A stretch of 64,000 nt of DNA from DASSKA01 sp963839365 (GTDB taxonomy: Bacteria; Actinomycetota; Actinomycetes; Propionibacteriales; Nocardioidaceae), in the NCBI GenBank assembly GCA_963839365.1, contig CAWIUT010000010.1, positions 62,001 to 126,000 of the forward strand, given 5' to 3'. The position numbers were made by a program, and so were the translations under genes. Positions within the stretch are counted from its first letter, which is position 1. Every line of letters starts with the position of its first letter. Positions 44,160 to 51,516 of this stretch are shown in pieces. Below the pieces are notes generated by a model that saw nothing but the letters and a program-made list of their open reading frames with translations, searched no databases and was not told the DNA's origin.

Positions 44160-45278
44160 ATGAACCCTCTGCGTGACCTGACCCTCGACGAGCTGCGGCG
44201 CACCCGCACCAGCGCGAAGTGGCGGGTCTTCGACGACGACGTGCTGCCGCTGTGGGTCGCGGAGATGGACACTCGGCTCGCCCCGCCGGTCCGGGAGGCG
44301 CTGGAGCAGGCGGTCGCCTCCGGGGACACCGGCTACCCGACTCCGGAGGTGTACGTCGCAGCGGCGGCAGGCTTCGCCAAGCAGCGCTGGGAGTGGTCCT
44401 TCGACACCGAGCTGGCCCGGGTGGTGCCCGACGTGATGCACGGCGCGATGGAGGTGCTGCGCCGCCAGCGGGCGGAGGCGGTGGTGGTCAACCCGCCGGT
44501 CTACCCGCCCTACTACGAGTACCTCGCCCACGAGGAGCACCGCATCGTCGAGGCGCCGTTGACGGCCGGCCGGCTGGATCTGGGCGCGCTCGAGCGGGCG
44601 TTCACCGAGGCGCCGCGCGGCCGTACGTCGTACCTGCTCTGCAGCCCGCACAACCCCACCGGCACCGTGCACACCGCCGACGAGCTGCGCGCGGTCGCGG
44701 CGCTGGCCCGCGAGCACGAGGTGAAGGTCGTGGTCGACGAGATCCACGGCCCGCTGGTCTACGACGGCTCGTTCCGGCCCTACCTCAGCGTCGACGACGA
44801 CGCCGTGGCGGTGCTGTCGGCCTCCAAGGCGTGGAACCTGGCCGGGCTGAAGGCGGCGGTCGCGGTGGCCGGCCCGTCGCGCGCCGACGACGTGGCGGGG
44901 CTGCCGTTCCTGGTGTCGATGGGCGCCAGCCACTTCGGGGTGCTCGCGCACACCGCGGCCTACACCCACGGCCAGCCCTGGCTCGACGAGCTGCTGTCGG
45001 CCCTCGACGAGAACCGCCGCCTGCTCGGCACGCTGCTCGCCGAGCAGCTGCCGGAGGTCGGGTACGCCCCGCCGCAGGGCACCTACCTGGCCTGGCTGGA
45101 CTGCCGGGCGCTCGGCCTCGGCGACGACCCGGCCGCGGCGTTCCTGGAGCGCGGCCGGGTGGCGTTCAACTCCGGGGTGCCGTTCGGGCCGGGCGGCGCC
45201 GGGTTCGTCCGGGTGAACCTGGCCACCAGCCCGGACATCCTCACCGAGGCGGTACGTCGGATGGCCGCCGCGCTCTGA
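44160..45278 (+). CDS. PLP-dependent aminotransferase / C-S lyase (PatB/MalY type)
   Basis: 372 residues, fold type I. PLP lysine is in LSASKAWNLAGLK; the Asp and Tyr contacts are in VVVDEIHGPLVY; SPHNPTGTVH and VNLATS with the terminal Arg region are typical. LPLWVAEMDTRLAPPVREALE is the PatB/MalY start. By family it cleaves cystathionine or cysteine conjugates to a thiol, pyruvate and ammonia. TAGGTT at 44146-44151 ends 8 bases before ATG 44160, so it may be leaderless. Confidence 0.9.
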   Translation: MNPLRDLTLDELRRTRTSAKWRVFDDDVLPLWVAEMDTRLAPPVREALEQAVASGDTGYPTPEVYVAAAAGFAKQRWEWSFDTELARVVPDVMHGAMEVLRRQRAEAVVVNPPVYPPYYEYLAHEEHRIVEAPLTAGRLDLGALERAFTEAPRGRTSYLLCSPHNPTGTVHTADELRAVAALAREHEVKVVVDEIHGPLVYDGSFRPYLSVDDDAVAVLSASKAWNLAGLKAAVAVAGPSRADDVAGLPFLVSMGASHFGVLAHTAAYTHGQPWLDELLSALDENRRLLGTLLAEQLPEVGYAPPQGTYLAWLDCRALGLGDDPAAAFLERGRVAFNSGVPFGPGGAGFVRVNLATSPDILTEAVRRMAAAL

Positions 45279-45604
45279 GCCGGGCCGGCCCCGGGTCTGC
45301 CCCCCGGCGGGCCCGGTCTGAGCGCCGTCCAGGGACCCGGCCCGGCGTCCCCCGCTGCGTCCCCCGAGAGGGCGCGACAAACCGTCCAAATCAGGCAGCG
45401 CGCCTGAGAAGAAGTAGAAGATTCACGCAACAACCTTCACAGGAGCGGGCGAGTCGTCGCATAGTGTCCCTATCCGGAAGGGGGCCGGGGGTGAGCCGGG
45501 GGGCACGCTCCCCGGCCCCCCAAGGCAGGTCGTGGGGGCCTGCCGGCGCACCCAGTCCGGCCGCAGACAAGTCCGGCCAGGCCCGGCCGGCATCGGGGGG
45601 TGAC
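45279..45604. other. Intergenic region with strong hairpins before the ygfZ unit
   Basis: 326 bases. A candidate -10 TAGTGT lies at 45462-45467. GGGGGCCGGGG (45480-45490) pairs perfectly with CCCCGGCCCCC (45510-45520), and GGCAGG (45524-45529) pairs with CCTGCC (45539-45544). These would fold in the 5' leader of the next two genes. No U-tract, no match I recognise to a known riboswitch class and no coding frame. Confidence 0.5.
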
Positions 45605-45736
45605 GTGCGCCGTCACTACCATCACGCGCAGCCGGTACGGCAGCGCTGGATCGCCATCGCCCAGAACGCCGTGCTCATCGTCGCAGCCCTGGTGACCGCT
45701 TATTTGGTCTACCTTGCGATGATGAACACACGATGA
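45605..45736 (+). CDS. Micro membrane protein, 43 residues, upstream of ygfZ
   Basis: GTG 45605, preceded by a G-rich Shine-Dalgarno-like run. A His/Arg-rich start (RRHYHHAQPVRQRW) leads into one helix (VLIVAALVTAYLVYLAMM). The stop overlaps ATG 45733 of ygfZ (ATGA), which supports it being a translated, coupled gene. Function unknown. Confidence 0.55.
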   Translation: MRRHYHHAQPVRQRWIAIAQNAVLIVAALVTAYLVYLAMMNTR

Positions 45737-46710
45737 CTTCCTACCGCAGCCCGCTCCTCGACCTCGACGGCGCCGTCGCCGGCAACGGCATCGACGCGCC
45801 GGTCGCCGCGCACTACGGCTCGTTCAACGTCGAGCAGCGCACCCTGGAGAACGGTGAGGGCTTCGTCGACCTGTCCCACCGCGGCGTGATCCGGGTCGTT
45901 GGCCCGGACCGGCTCGGCTGGCTGCACAGCCTCACCTCCCAGCGCTTGGAGGACCTCGCCCCGCGCACCCCGGTCGCCACGCTGGTGCTGTCCCCGCAGG
46001 GGCATGTCGAGCACGCGATGTACGGCACCGACGACGGCGAGGCGTTCACCGCCCACGTGGAGCCCGGCCAGGCGGAGCCGCTGCGCGCGTGGCTGGACTC
46101 GATGCGGTTCATGATGCGCGTCGAGGTCGAGGACGTCACCGACGATGTCGCGGTCACCTGGCGTCCCTCGGCGCGTCGGGACGGTGCGCCGTACTCCGGC
46201 TACGAGCTCGTCCGCCGCCCCGAGCTGGAGACCTACGCCGCGGCCGCCGGACCGGCCTGCGGGCTGTGGGCGTTCGAGGCGCTGCGCATCGCCCGGGGCG
46301 AGCCGCGGCTCGGCCTGGACACCGACGAGCGGACCATCCCCAACGAGGCCGGCTGGATCAACACCGCCGTGCACCTGGAGAAGGGCTGCTACCGCGGCCA
46401 GGAGACCGTCGCCCGGGTGCACAACCTGGGCCGTCCGCCGCGTCGGCTCACGCTGCTGCACCTCGACGGCTCCGAGAACCGGCTGCCCGAGCGCGGCAGC
46501 GACCTGACCGTCTCCGGGGGTACGTCGGACCGGGCGGTCGGCTTCGTCGGCACCAGCGCCCGGCACCACGAGCTGGGCCCGATCGCGCTGGCGATCGTGA
46601 AGCGCAACGTGCCGCTGGACGCCGCCCTGGAGGTCGACGGCATCCCGGCCTCCCAGGAAGTGATCGTCGACCCCGAGGTCGGGCTGCACGTGCGGCCGCA
46701 GCTGCGCTGA
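45733..46710 (+). CDS. ygfZ: Folate-binding protein YgfZ (GcvT-like, Fe-S cluster assembly/repair)
   Basis: 325 residues. The YgfZ signature KGCYRGQETVAR (about residue 218) contains the essential Cys. The N-terminal FVDLSHRGVIRVVGPDRLGWLHSLTSQRLEDL and central GLWAFEALRIARGEPRLGLDTDERTIPNEAG are standard. It binds tetrahydrofolate and supports certain Fe-S enzymes. Start ATG 45733 overlaps the micro-protein stop. Confidence 0.93.
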   Translation: MTSYRSPLLDLDGAVAGNGIDAPVAAHYGSFNVEQRTLENGEGFVDLSHRGVIRVVGPDRLGWLHSLTSQRLEDLAPRTPVATLVLSPQGHVEHAMYGTDDGEAFTAHVEPGQAEPLRAWLDSMRFMMRVEVEDVTDDVAVTWRPSARRDGAPYSGYELVRRPELETYAAAAGPACGLWAFEALRIARGEPRLGLDTDERTIPNEAGWINTAVHLEKGCYRGQETVARVHNLGRPPRRLTLLHLDGSENRLPERGSDLTVSGGTSDRAVGFVGTSARHHELGPIALAIVKRNVPLDAALEVDGIPASQEVIVDPEVGLHVRPQLR

Positions 46711-46720
46711 TGCCCGGCCG

Positions 46721-47161
46721 ATGACAGCGCGCGGGATGGCCCGGACCCGTGGCGGGTTCGCCAACGGGCTGCTCACGATCGCCTACGTGGTGTACCTGAT
46801 CGCGGTGGCGGTCCTGGTCTTCCAGCCCACCGGCGACCAGGCCAGCGGCTCGGTCGTCTGGGTCTCGCATTTGCTGCGCTCCTGGCACGCCGCCTCGTGG
46901 CTGTCCGGCCCGGTCGACGTCGAGTGGGGCCTGAACGTGCTGATGTTCGTGCCGCTGTCGCTGCTCGGCGCGGCGTTCCGGCCGGGCTGGACCTGGCGGG
47001 ACTGGGTGGGCGTCGGGTTCCTCGCCAGCGGGTGCATCGAGCTGGTCCAGCTGGTGTTCCTGCCGCACCGCACCGCGTCGTTCTCCGACATCGTGGCGAA
47101 CACGCTCGGCGCCCTGGTCGGAGCGCTCCTCGCGCCGTACGCCGCCCGCTTCTTCCGCTGA
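46721..47161 (+). CDS. VanZ-like membrane protein
   Basis: 146 residues with about four transmembrane segments. VEWGLNVLMFVPLSLLGAAF, CIELVQLVFLPHRTASFSDIVANTLGALVGALL carry the VanZ motifs (the N-x-L-x-F-x-P strand and the R-x-x-S-x-x-D-x-x-x-N motif). By family it can change sensitivity to glycopeptides, but most members are uncharacterised. ATG 46721 is 10 bases after ygfZ; an in-frame ATG lies at 46736. Confidence 0.85.
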   Translation: MTARGMARTRGGFANGLLTIAYVVYLIAVAVLVFQPTGDQASGSVVWVSHLLRSWHAASWLSGPVDVEWGLNVLMFVPLSLLGAAFRPGWTWRDWVGVGFLASGCIELVQLVFLPHRTASFSDIVANTLGALVGALLAPYAARFFR

Positions 47162-47173
47162 CCCCGCGGCCGG

Positions 47174-48028
47174 CTACCCGGACTTCGGGGCGGTCTCCTC
47201 CTCCTCGCGCGTCGGCTCTGGCGGCTCCGGGGCGGGTCTCCGGGAGCCCCGCCACTGCAGGTACGCGAACCAGACCAGCCCCGCGACGAGCAGCCCCGAG
47301 GCGACGAAGGTGTTCAGCCGCAGCCCGAAGAAGTGCTGGGAGTAGTCGATGCGAAGCGACTCCTCGAAGATCCGGAACGCGGAGTAGCCGGCGACGTACA
47401 GCGCGAACAGCCCGCCCGGCTGCACCTTCCCGGTGCGTCCGAGCCAGACCAGGATGCCGGCGAGCAGCAGGTCCCAGACCAGCTCGTAGAGGAACGTGGG
47501 GTGGAACGTGGAGTACTGCAGGTAGCCCGGGGGGCGGTGGACCGGGGAGATCTGCAGGGCCCAGGGCAGGTTCGTCGGGCCGCCGAACAGCTCCTGGTTG
47601 AAGTAGTTCCCGATCCGGCCGATCGCCTGGGCGACCAGCAGGCCCGGCGCGACGGCGTCCATCATCCCGGTGACCGACGCGCCGACCCGGCGCAGCCGCC
47701 ACACGCAGACCACGGCCGCCAGTGCCACCCCGCCCCAGATGCCCAGGCCGCCGTCCCACACCGCCAGCGGCCCCCACCAGTGGTGGGGCATCTGGGAGGG
47801 CGTGGTCAGGTCGAAGTAGATCCGGCCGCCGAGGATCCCGAACGGCACCGCCCACAGCGCCATCTCGTCAACCAGGTCCGGGTCGCCGCCGCGGGCCCGC
47901 CATCGGCGCCGGGTGATCAGGATGGCCAGGGTGATCCCCACCACGTACATCAAGGCGTAGAAGTGGACGAACAGCGGTCCGAGGTGGAAGCCGTTGATCG
48001 GCGGGGAGGGAATCTCGGCGCTCAGCAC
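47174..48028 (-). CDS. lgt: Prolipoprotein diacylglyceryl transferase (Lgt)
   Basis: 284 residues, seven transmembrane segments. The Lgt signature GRIGNYFNQELFGGPTNLPWAL, HPTFLYELVWDLLL and FRIFEESLRIDYSQ are all present. It adds diacylglycerol to lipobox Cys residues; several lipoproteins in this window are substrates by definition. GTG 48028. A charged tail (PTREEEETAPKSG) is typical of actinobacterial Lgt. It converges with the VanZ gene. Confidence 0.96.
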   Translation of the reverse strand: MLSAEIPSPPINGFHLGPLFVHFYALMYVVGITLAILITRRRWRARGGDPDLVDEMALWAVPFGILGGRIYFDLTTPSQMPHHWWGPLAVWDGGLGIWGGVALAAVVCVWRLRRVGASVTGMMDAVAPGLLVAQAIGRIGNYFNQELFGGPTNLPWALQISPVHRPPGYLQYSTFHPTFLYELVWDLLLAGILVWLGRTGKVQPGGLFALYVAGYSAFRIFEESLRIDYSQHFFGLRLNTFVASGLLVAGLVWFAYLQWRGSRRPAPEPPEPTREEEETAPKSG

Positions 48029-48122
48029 GGGTTGAATGCTAGTTCGGCCGGGTCATCGACCGGAGGCCGCCGGGCCGACCGGCGGCGACGGCGGCGCACT
48101 TCCCGCTGCGGAACGGCCCGGC

Positions 48123-49175
48123 TCACGAGCGCGGCGGGGCCGTGGAGCCGCGCACCACGAGCGACACCGGCAGCAGCACCGAGCGCGCCGGCCGGTCCCG
48201 CTCGGAGATCGCCTCGAGCAGCATCCGCGCCGCCTCCACGCCGATCTGGTGGTGCGGCACTCCGACCGTGGTCAGCGGTGGGTTGAGCTTGTCCAGGAAC
48301 GGCATGTCGTTGAACCCGACGACGCTGATGTCGTCGGGGCAGGACACTGACCGCTCGGCGAACACGTCGTAGCAGCCGAGCGCGATCAGGTCGTTGCCGG
48401 CCACCACGGCGGTGAGCTCGGTGCCGGAGTCGAGCAGCGTGCGGAGCGCGCGGGCGCCCTCGTCCTCGGTCCAGAAGTCGCACGGAACGACCAGCGCCGG
48501 GTCCTCGTCCAGGCCGAGGTCGTGCACCGCCGCCTGGAATGCGCGCAGCCGGATGGTGCCGGTGGAGGTGGTCTGCGGACCGGCCAGGTGGGCGATCCGC
48601 CGGTGCCCGAGGGAGGCGAGGTGCCGGACCGCGGCCTCCACCCCGGCCGCGTCGTCCGGGGTGATGGAGGGGATGTCCACCCCGCTGGCACGACGGTTGA
48701 CCATCACCATGCTCACGCCCTGCTCGTGCAGCTTCCGCAGCAGCGGGTGGTCCAGCAGCGCGGTGGCCACGATCAGGCCCTCGACCTGACGCGACCGCAG
48801 CGAGGTGACCTGCGCCTTCTCCCGCTCCGAGTCGTTGTCGGTGTTCACGATCAGCGCGCTGTAGCCGGCCGGGCCGAGCACGTCCTCGATGCCGCGCACG
48901 ATCGGCGGGAAAAGCGGGTTGGTCAGGTCCGGGATCACCAGCCCGATGGTCCGTGACTTCGACGTCTTGAGGCTGCGCGCGATCGGGTTCGGCTGGTAGC
49001 CCAGCGCCTCCGCGGCCCGCAGCACCCGGCGGGCCGTGTCGGAGTTCACCAGCCGGCGGGTCTCCGGGTTCAGCGCCCGGGACGCGGTCCCGGCGTGCAC
49101 GCCCGCCGCCTCGGCCACGTCCCGCAGCGTGGGTGGTTGCACCGCCGCGCCTTTCTTGCTGCTGGTCTGGCTCAT
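48123..49175 (-). CDS. LacI-family transcriptional repressor
   Basis: 350 residues. Helix-turn-helix and hinge: PTLRDVAEAAGVHAGTASRALNPETRRLVNSDTARRVLRAAEALGYQPNPIARSLKTSKSRTIGLVIPDLTNPLF. The effector domain follows with VAGNDLIALGCYDVF and VVGFNDMPFLDKLNPPLTTV. Its ATG overlaps the MFS stop (ATGA), so it is the last gene of a three-gene leftward operon. LacI-type palindromes at 51322, 51421 and 51527 in the divergent control region are probable targets. Confidence 0.93.
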   Translation of the reverse strand: MSQTSSKKGAAVQPPTLRDVAEAAGVHAGTASRALNPETRRLVNSDTARRVLRAAEALGYQPNPIARSLKTSKSRTIGLVIPDLTNPLFPPIVRGIEDVLGPAGYSALIVNTDNDSEREKAQVTSLRSRQVEGLIVATALLDHPLLRKLHEQGVSMVMVNRRASGVDIPSITPDDAAGVEAAVRHLASLGHRRIAHLAGPQTTSTGTIRLRAFQAAVHDLGLDEDPALVVPCDFWTEDEGARALRTLLDSGTELTAVVAGNDLIALGCYDVFAERSVSCPDDISVVGFNDMPFLDKLNPPLTTVGVPHHQIGVEAARMLLEAISERDRPARSVLLPVSLVVRGSTAPPRS

Positions 49176-50359
49176 GGCGCCCCTGTCACCTCGGAGGGCC
49201 GGTGCCACCGGGCCCGCGTCCACGTCGCGACCACTCCCAGCGGGACCGTGATCGCCCCGGCGAGCAGGAAGACCTCGTCGTACCTCTCCGCCTGCACAAG
49301 TCCGGCGACGGCTGCGGCCGCCACCGCGCTGCCCACGAAGAGTGCACCGGCGAACAGCGACACTATCGCGGCCCGGGCGTGCGGGATGACCTCGGTCGCC
49401 CAGGTCTGCAGCGAGGAGTGCATCGACACCCAGGCCAGCCCGAGCAGCAGCGCGACCAGCACCGCCACCGCGGGGCTCCGGGAGATGGTGAGCGCCGCGC
49501 AGGCCGCCAGCGCCGCACACGCACCCATCGCGATCAGCCGCGAGGGGTGGGTACGACGGGACAGGCGGCCCACCAGCCGCGCCGAGCCGAACACCGCCAC
49601 CCCGTAGACCCCGGTGACCGCGCCGGCGACCCCCGCGGTCGCGCCGGCCGCCTCGACCGCGGACGGCAGCACCGTGAGCACACCGAGCAGCACCATGCCC
49701 TCCACGAACGCCAGCAGCACCACCAGCATGGCCCACCGCGACCGGACCGCGTCGCCCAACGGCGCCAGCGGGTGGCGCCGCGCGGTCTGCCGGACCGGCT
49801 CGGCCAGCCGGCGCAGCGCCACCGCCATCACCAGCGCGGCCACCCCGGTGACCACGAACGCGGCCCGCCAGGTGAACACCTGGGCCACCACCCCGGCTCC
49901 CAGCGACGCCAGCGCGGTGCCGAGGGCCACCCCGACCATGAGCTGGGCGATCTGGTGCTGCCGCCGGGAGACCGCGACCGTGTCGCCGAGGTAGATCAGG
50001 CTGGAGGGGTAGGCGGCACCGAAGAACGCCCCCGCCATCCCGCGGAACACGCCGACCGTCAGCGGGCTCCACGCGAACGCGGACAGGATCGTCATCACCG
50101 CGGCCAGCAGCAGCGTGAGCCGCATGGTGCGCACCCGGCCGAGTGAGTCGGACACGATCCCCCACACCGGCTGCATCAGCCCGTAGGCGAGGAAGTAGGC
50201 GCTGGCCGCCTGCACGATCGCCGCCAGCGGCACCCCGAGATCGTGCGCGATCGCGATCAGCATCGGCGGCATCGCGAAGCGGTCGAAGGTCGCCACGAAC
50301 GCCGTGACCTGCAGCAGCCGGATCGGCGCGAGCCGCCCCGAGACCGCCGTCTCGGTCAT
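49172..50359 (-). CDS. Major facilitator superfamily transporter
   Basis: 395 residues, about 12 transmembrane segments. The loop 2-3 MFS motif is recognisable as VWGIVSDSLGRVRTMR and its repeat half as VGRLSRRTHPSRLI. FDRFAMPPMLIAIAHDLGVPLAAIVQAASAYFL is the usual first half. Substrate unknown. Start and stop overlap the neighbouring genes by 4 bases each, so the operon is tightly coupled; direction of transport (uptake or efflux of a pathway compound) cannot be told. Confidence 0.88.
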   Translation of the reverse strand: MTETAVSGRLAPIRLLQVTAFVATFDRFAMPPMLIAIAHDLGVPLAAIVQAASAYFLAYGLMQPVWGIVSDSLGRVRTMRLTLLLAAVMTILSAFAWSPLTVGVFRGMAGAFFGAAYPSSLIYLGDTVAVSRRQHQIAQLMVGVALGTALASLGAGVVAQVFTWRAAFVVTGVAALVMAVALRRLAEPVRQTARRHPLAPLGDAVRSRWAMLVVLLAFVEGMVLLGVLTVLPSAVEAAGATAGVAGAVTGVYGVAVFGSARLVGRLSRRTHPSRLIAMGACAALAACAALTISRSPAVAVLVALLLGLAWVSMHSSLQTWATEVIPHARAAIVSLFAGALFVGSAVAAAAVAGLVQAERYDEVFLLAGAITVPLGVVATWTRARWHRPSEVTGAP

Positions 50360-51279
50360 CCGGCCACCGGGGCGGCCGGGGCGATGAGCCCAGACTTGCT
50401 GTCCAGGGCGTCGGCGAGCACGTCCGTGCCGTCCACCACCTCGGGGAGGTAGCGCTGCCGGAGCGACACGACGGTGCGCAGCCCCTCCACGTCGACGCGG
50501 TCGTCGGGGATCAGCCCCTCGCCGGGGCTGCTCAGCCGCTCGACGTAGCGCGCCGCCTGCTGCGGGGGCAGCCCCAGCATCGAGGCGGCCGCGCGCTCCG
50601 CCTCGCCGTGGAACCGCCCGGCGCGGATGTCGACGATCGTCTGCCGCAGCGCCCGGTCCAGTGACCGGCAGTCCTCCAGGTGCTGCTGCCCGCACACGGC
50701 GAGCACGGTGCCGACGTACGGCGAGCAGACGTCGGCCACCGACGCCAGCCGGACGCATCCGCCCTGCTCGGCGAGCAGCTCGTTGCCGGCGTTGAGCATC
50801 GTGGCGTCGCACTCACCGGCCAGCAGCGCCTTCAGCCGGTTCGGGGTGGAGCCGAGCGCCTCCAGGCGGTACTCCTCGCGCCGAACACCGAGCGAGTCGG
50901 CCAGGGCATACATCGCCAGAGCGAACCCCGAGGTCGGCACGTCCACGGCGAGTACGGCGCCGCGGAGCTGGTCGGCCCGGGTCAGGTCCGGCCGACCGTA
51001 GAGCGCCAGCCCCATGCCCCGGTCCACGGTGCCCACGATGTTCACGTCGGCCTGCACCCCGAGCGGGTTGGTCGGGGAGAACCGGTAGGCGAGCACGTTG
51101 TCGGGGCTGGTGAACCCGATCTGCATCTCCCCGTCGATCAGTGCGCGGAACTGGGCGGGGGAGGAGGGCACCCGGACGTCCTCCACCACCAGGTCGTGCT
51201 CCTCCAGCCGCCCGGTGGACCGGGCCACCGCAAGCAGCACCGAGGGGGTGAAGACGCCGACGACCAGCTGGGTGCTCAC
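50356..51279 (-). CDS. Solute-binding-fold protein (NMT1/SsuA-like) without signal peptide
   Basis: 307 residues. The type II periplasmic-binding fold is seen in LVVGVFTPSVLLAVARSTGRLEEHDLVVEDVRV, IDGEMQIGFTSPDNVLAYR, LRGAVLAVDVPTSGFALAMYALADSLGV and LLAGECDATMLNAGNELLAEQG. GTG 51279 has AAGGAG 5 bases upstream, leaving no room for a signal peptide or lipobox, so it should stay in the cytoplasm. It may be a ligand sensor or an enzyme of the THI5/MqnA type rather than a transport receptor. It is the first gene of the operon with MFS and LacI. Confidence 0.75.
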   Translation of the reverse strand: MSTQLVVGVFTPSVLLAVARSTGRLEEHDLVVEDVRVPSSPAQFRALIDGEMQIGFTSPDNVLAYRFSPTNPLGVQADVNIVGTVDRGMGLALYGRPDLTRADQLRGAVLAVDVPTSGFALAMYALADSLGVRREEYRLEALGSTPNRLKALLAGECDATMLNAGNELLAEQGGCVRLASVADVCSPYVGTVLAVCGQQHLEDCRSLDRALRQTIVDIRAGRFHGEAERAAASMLGLPPQQAARYVERLSSPGEGLIPDDRVDVEGLRTVVSLRQRYLPEVVDGTDVLADALDSKSGLIAPAAPVAG

Positions 51280-51321
51280 ACAGGCTCCTTCGCTCGGGAT
51301 TCGCGGGAAGGCTACCTGATC

Positions 51322-51335
51322 TGCAGTCGATTGCA
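51322..51335. promoter_or_regulatory. LacI-type operator 1
   Basis: TGCAGTCGATTGCA is a 14-base palindrome with one non-matching pair of positions and a central CG, the form of LacI/GalR-family sites. It lies 43 bases upstream of the leftward operon start. Confidence 0.65.
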
Positions 51336-51387
51336 CCTCAACGTGGCGACAGTTCCCCCATATTTTCTAGAAGCGGGCTCGGCGGCC

Positions 51388-51416
51388 TTGACATCAGGGG
51401 TCACGAGCGGCACATT
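51388..51416 (+). promoter_or_regulatory. Promoter of the rightward ABC/catabolic operon
   Basis: TTGACA at 51388-51393, 17 bases, then CACATT at 51411-51416. The -35 is a perfect match and the spacing is ideal; the -10 is weaker. Transcription would start about 51423, inside operator 2. Confidence 0.6.
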
Positions 51417-51420
51417 TGCC

Positions 51421-51434
51421 TGCAATCGTTTGCT
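51421..51434. promoter_or_regulatory. LacI-type operator 2, over the predicted transcription start
   Basis: TGCAATCGTTTGCT contains the near-palindrome GCAATCGTTTGC with central CG. Its centre is 99 bases from operator 1, suitable for looping, and it overlaps the predicted start site of the rightward operon. Confidence 0.65.
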
Positions 51435-51516
51435 CCAACTTCTTGATTGCGTCGTACGACCCGAGGCACGTGTCAGGGGCCACGGCACCCCGGCGCCGGC
51501 GCAGGAGGGTGAACCA

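Noticed and set aside
45480..45600. Riboswitch (c-di-AMP or other) before ygfZ
   Set aside because: GGGTGAGCC and GC-rich stems are present, but I could not match the conserved core of any class; kept only as an unnamed structured leader.
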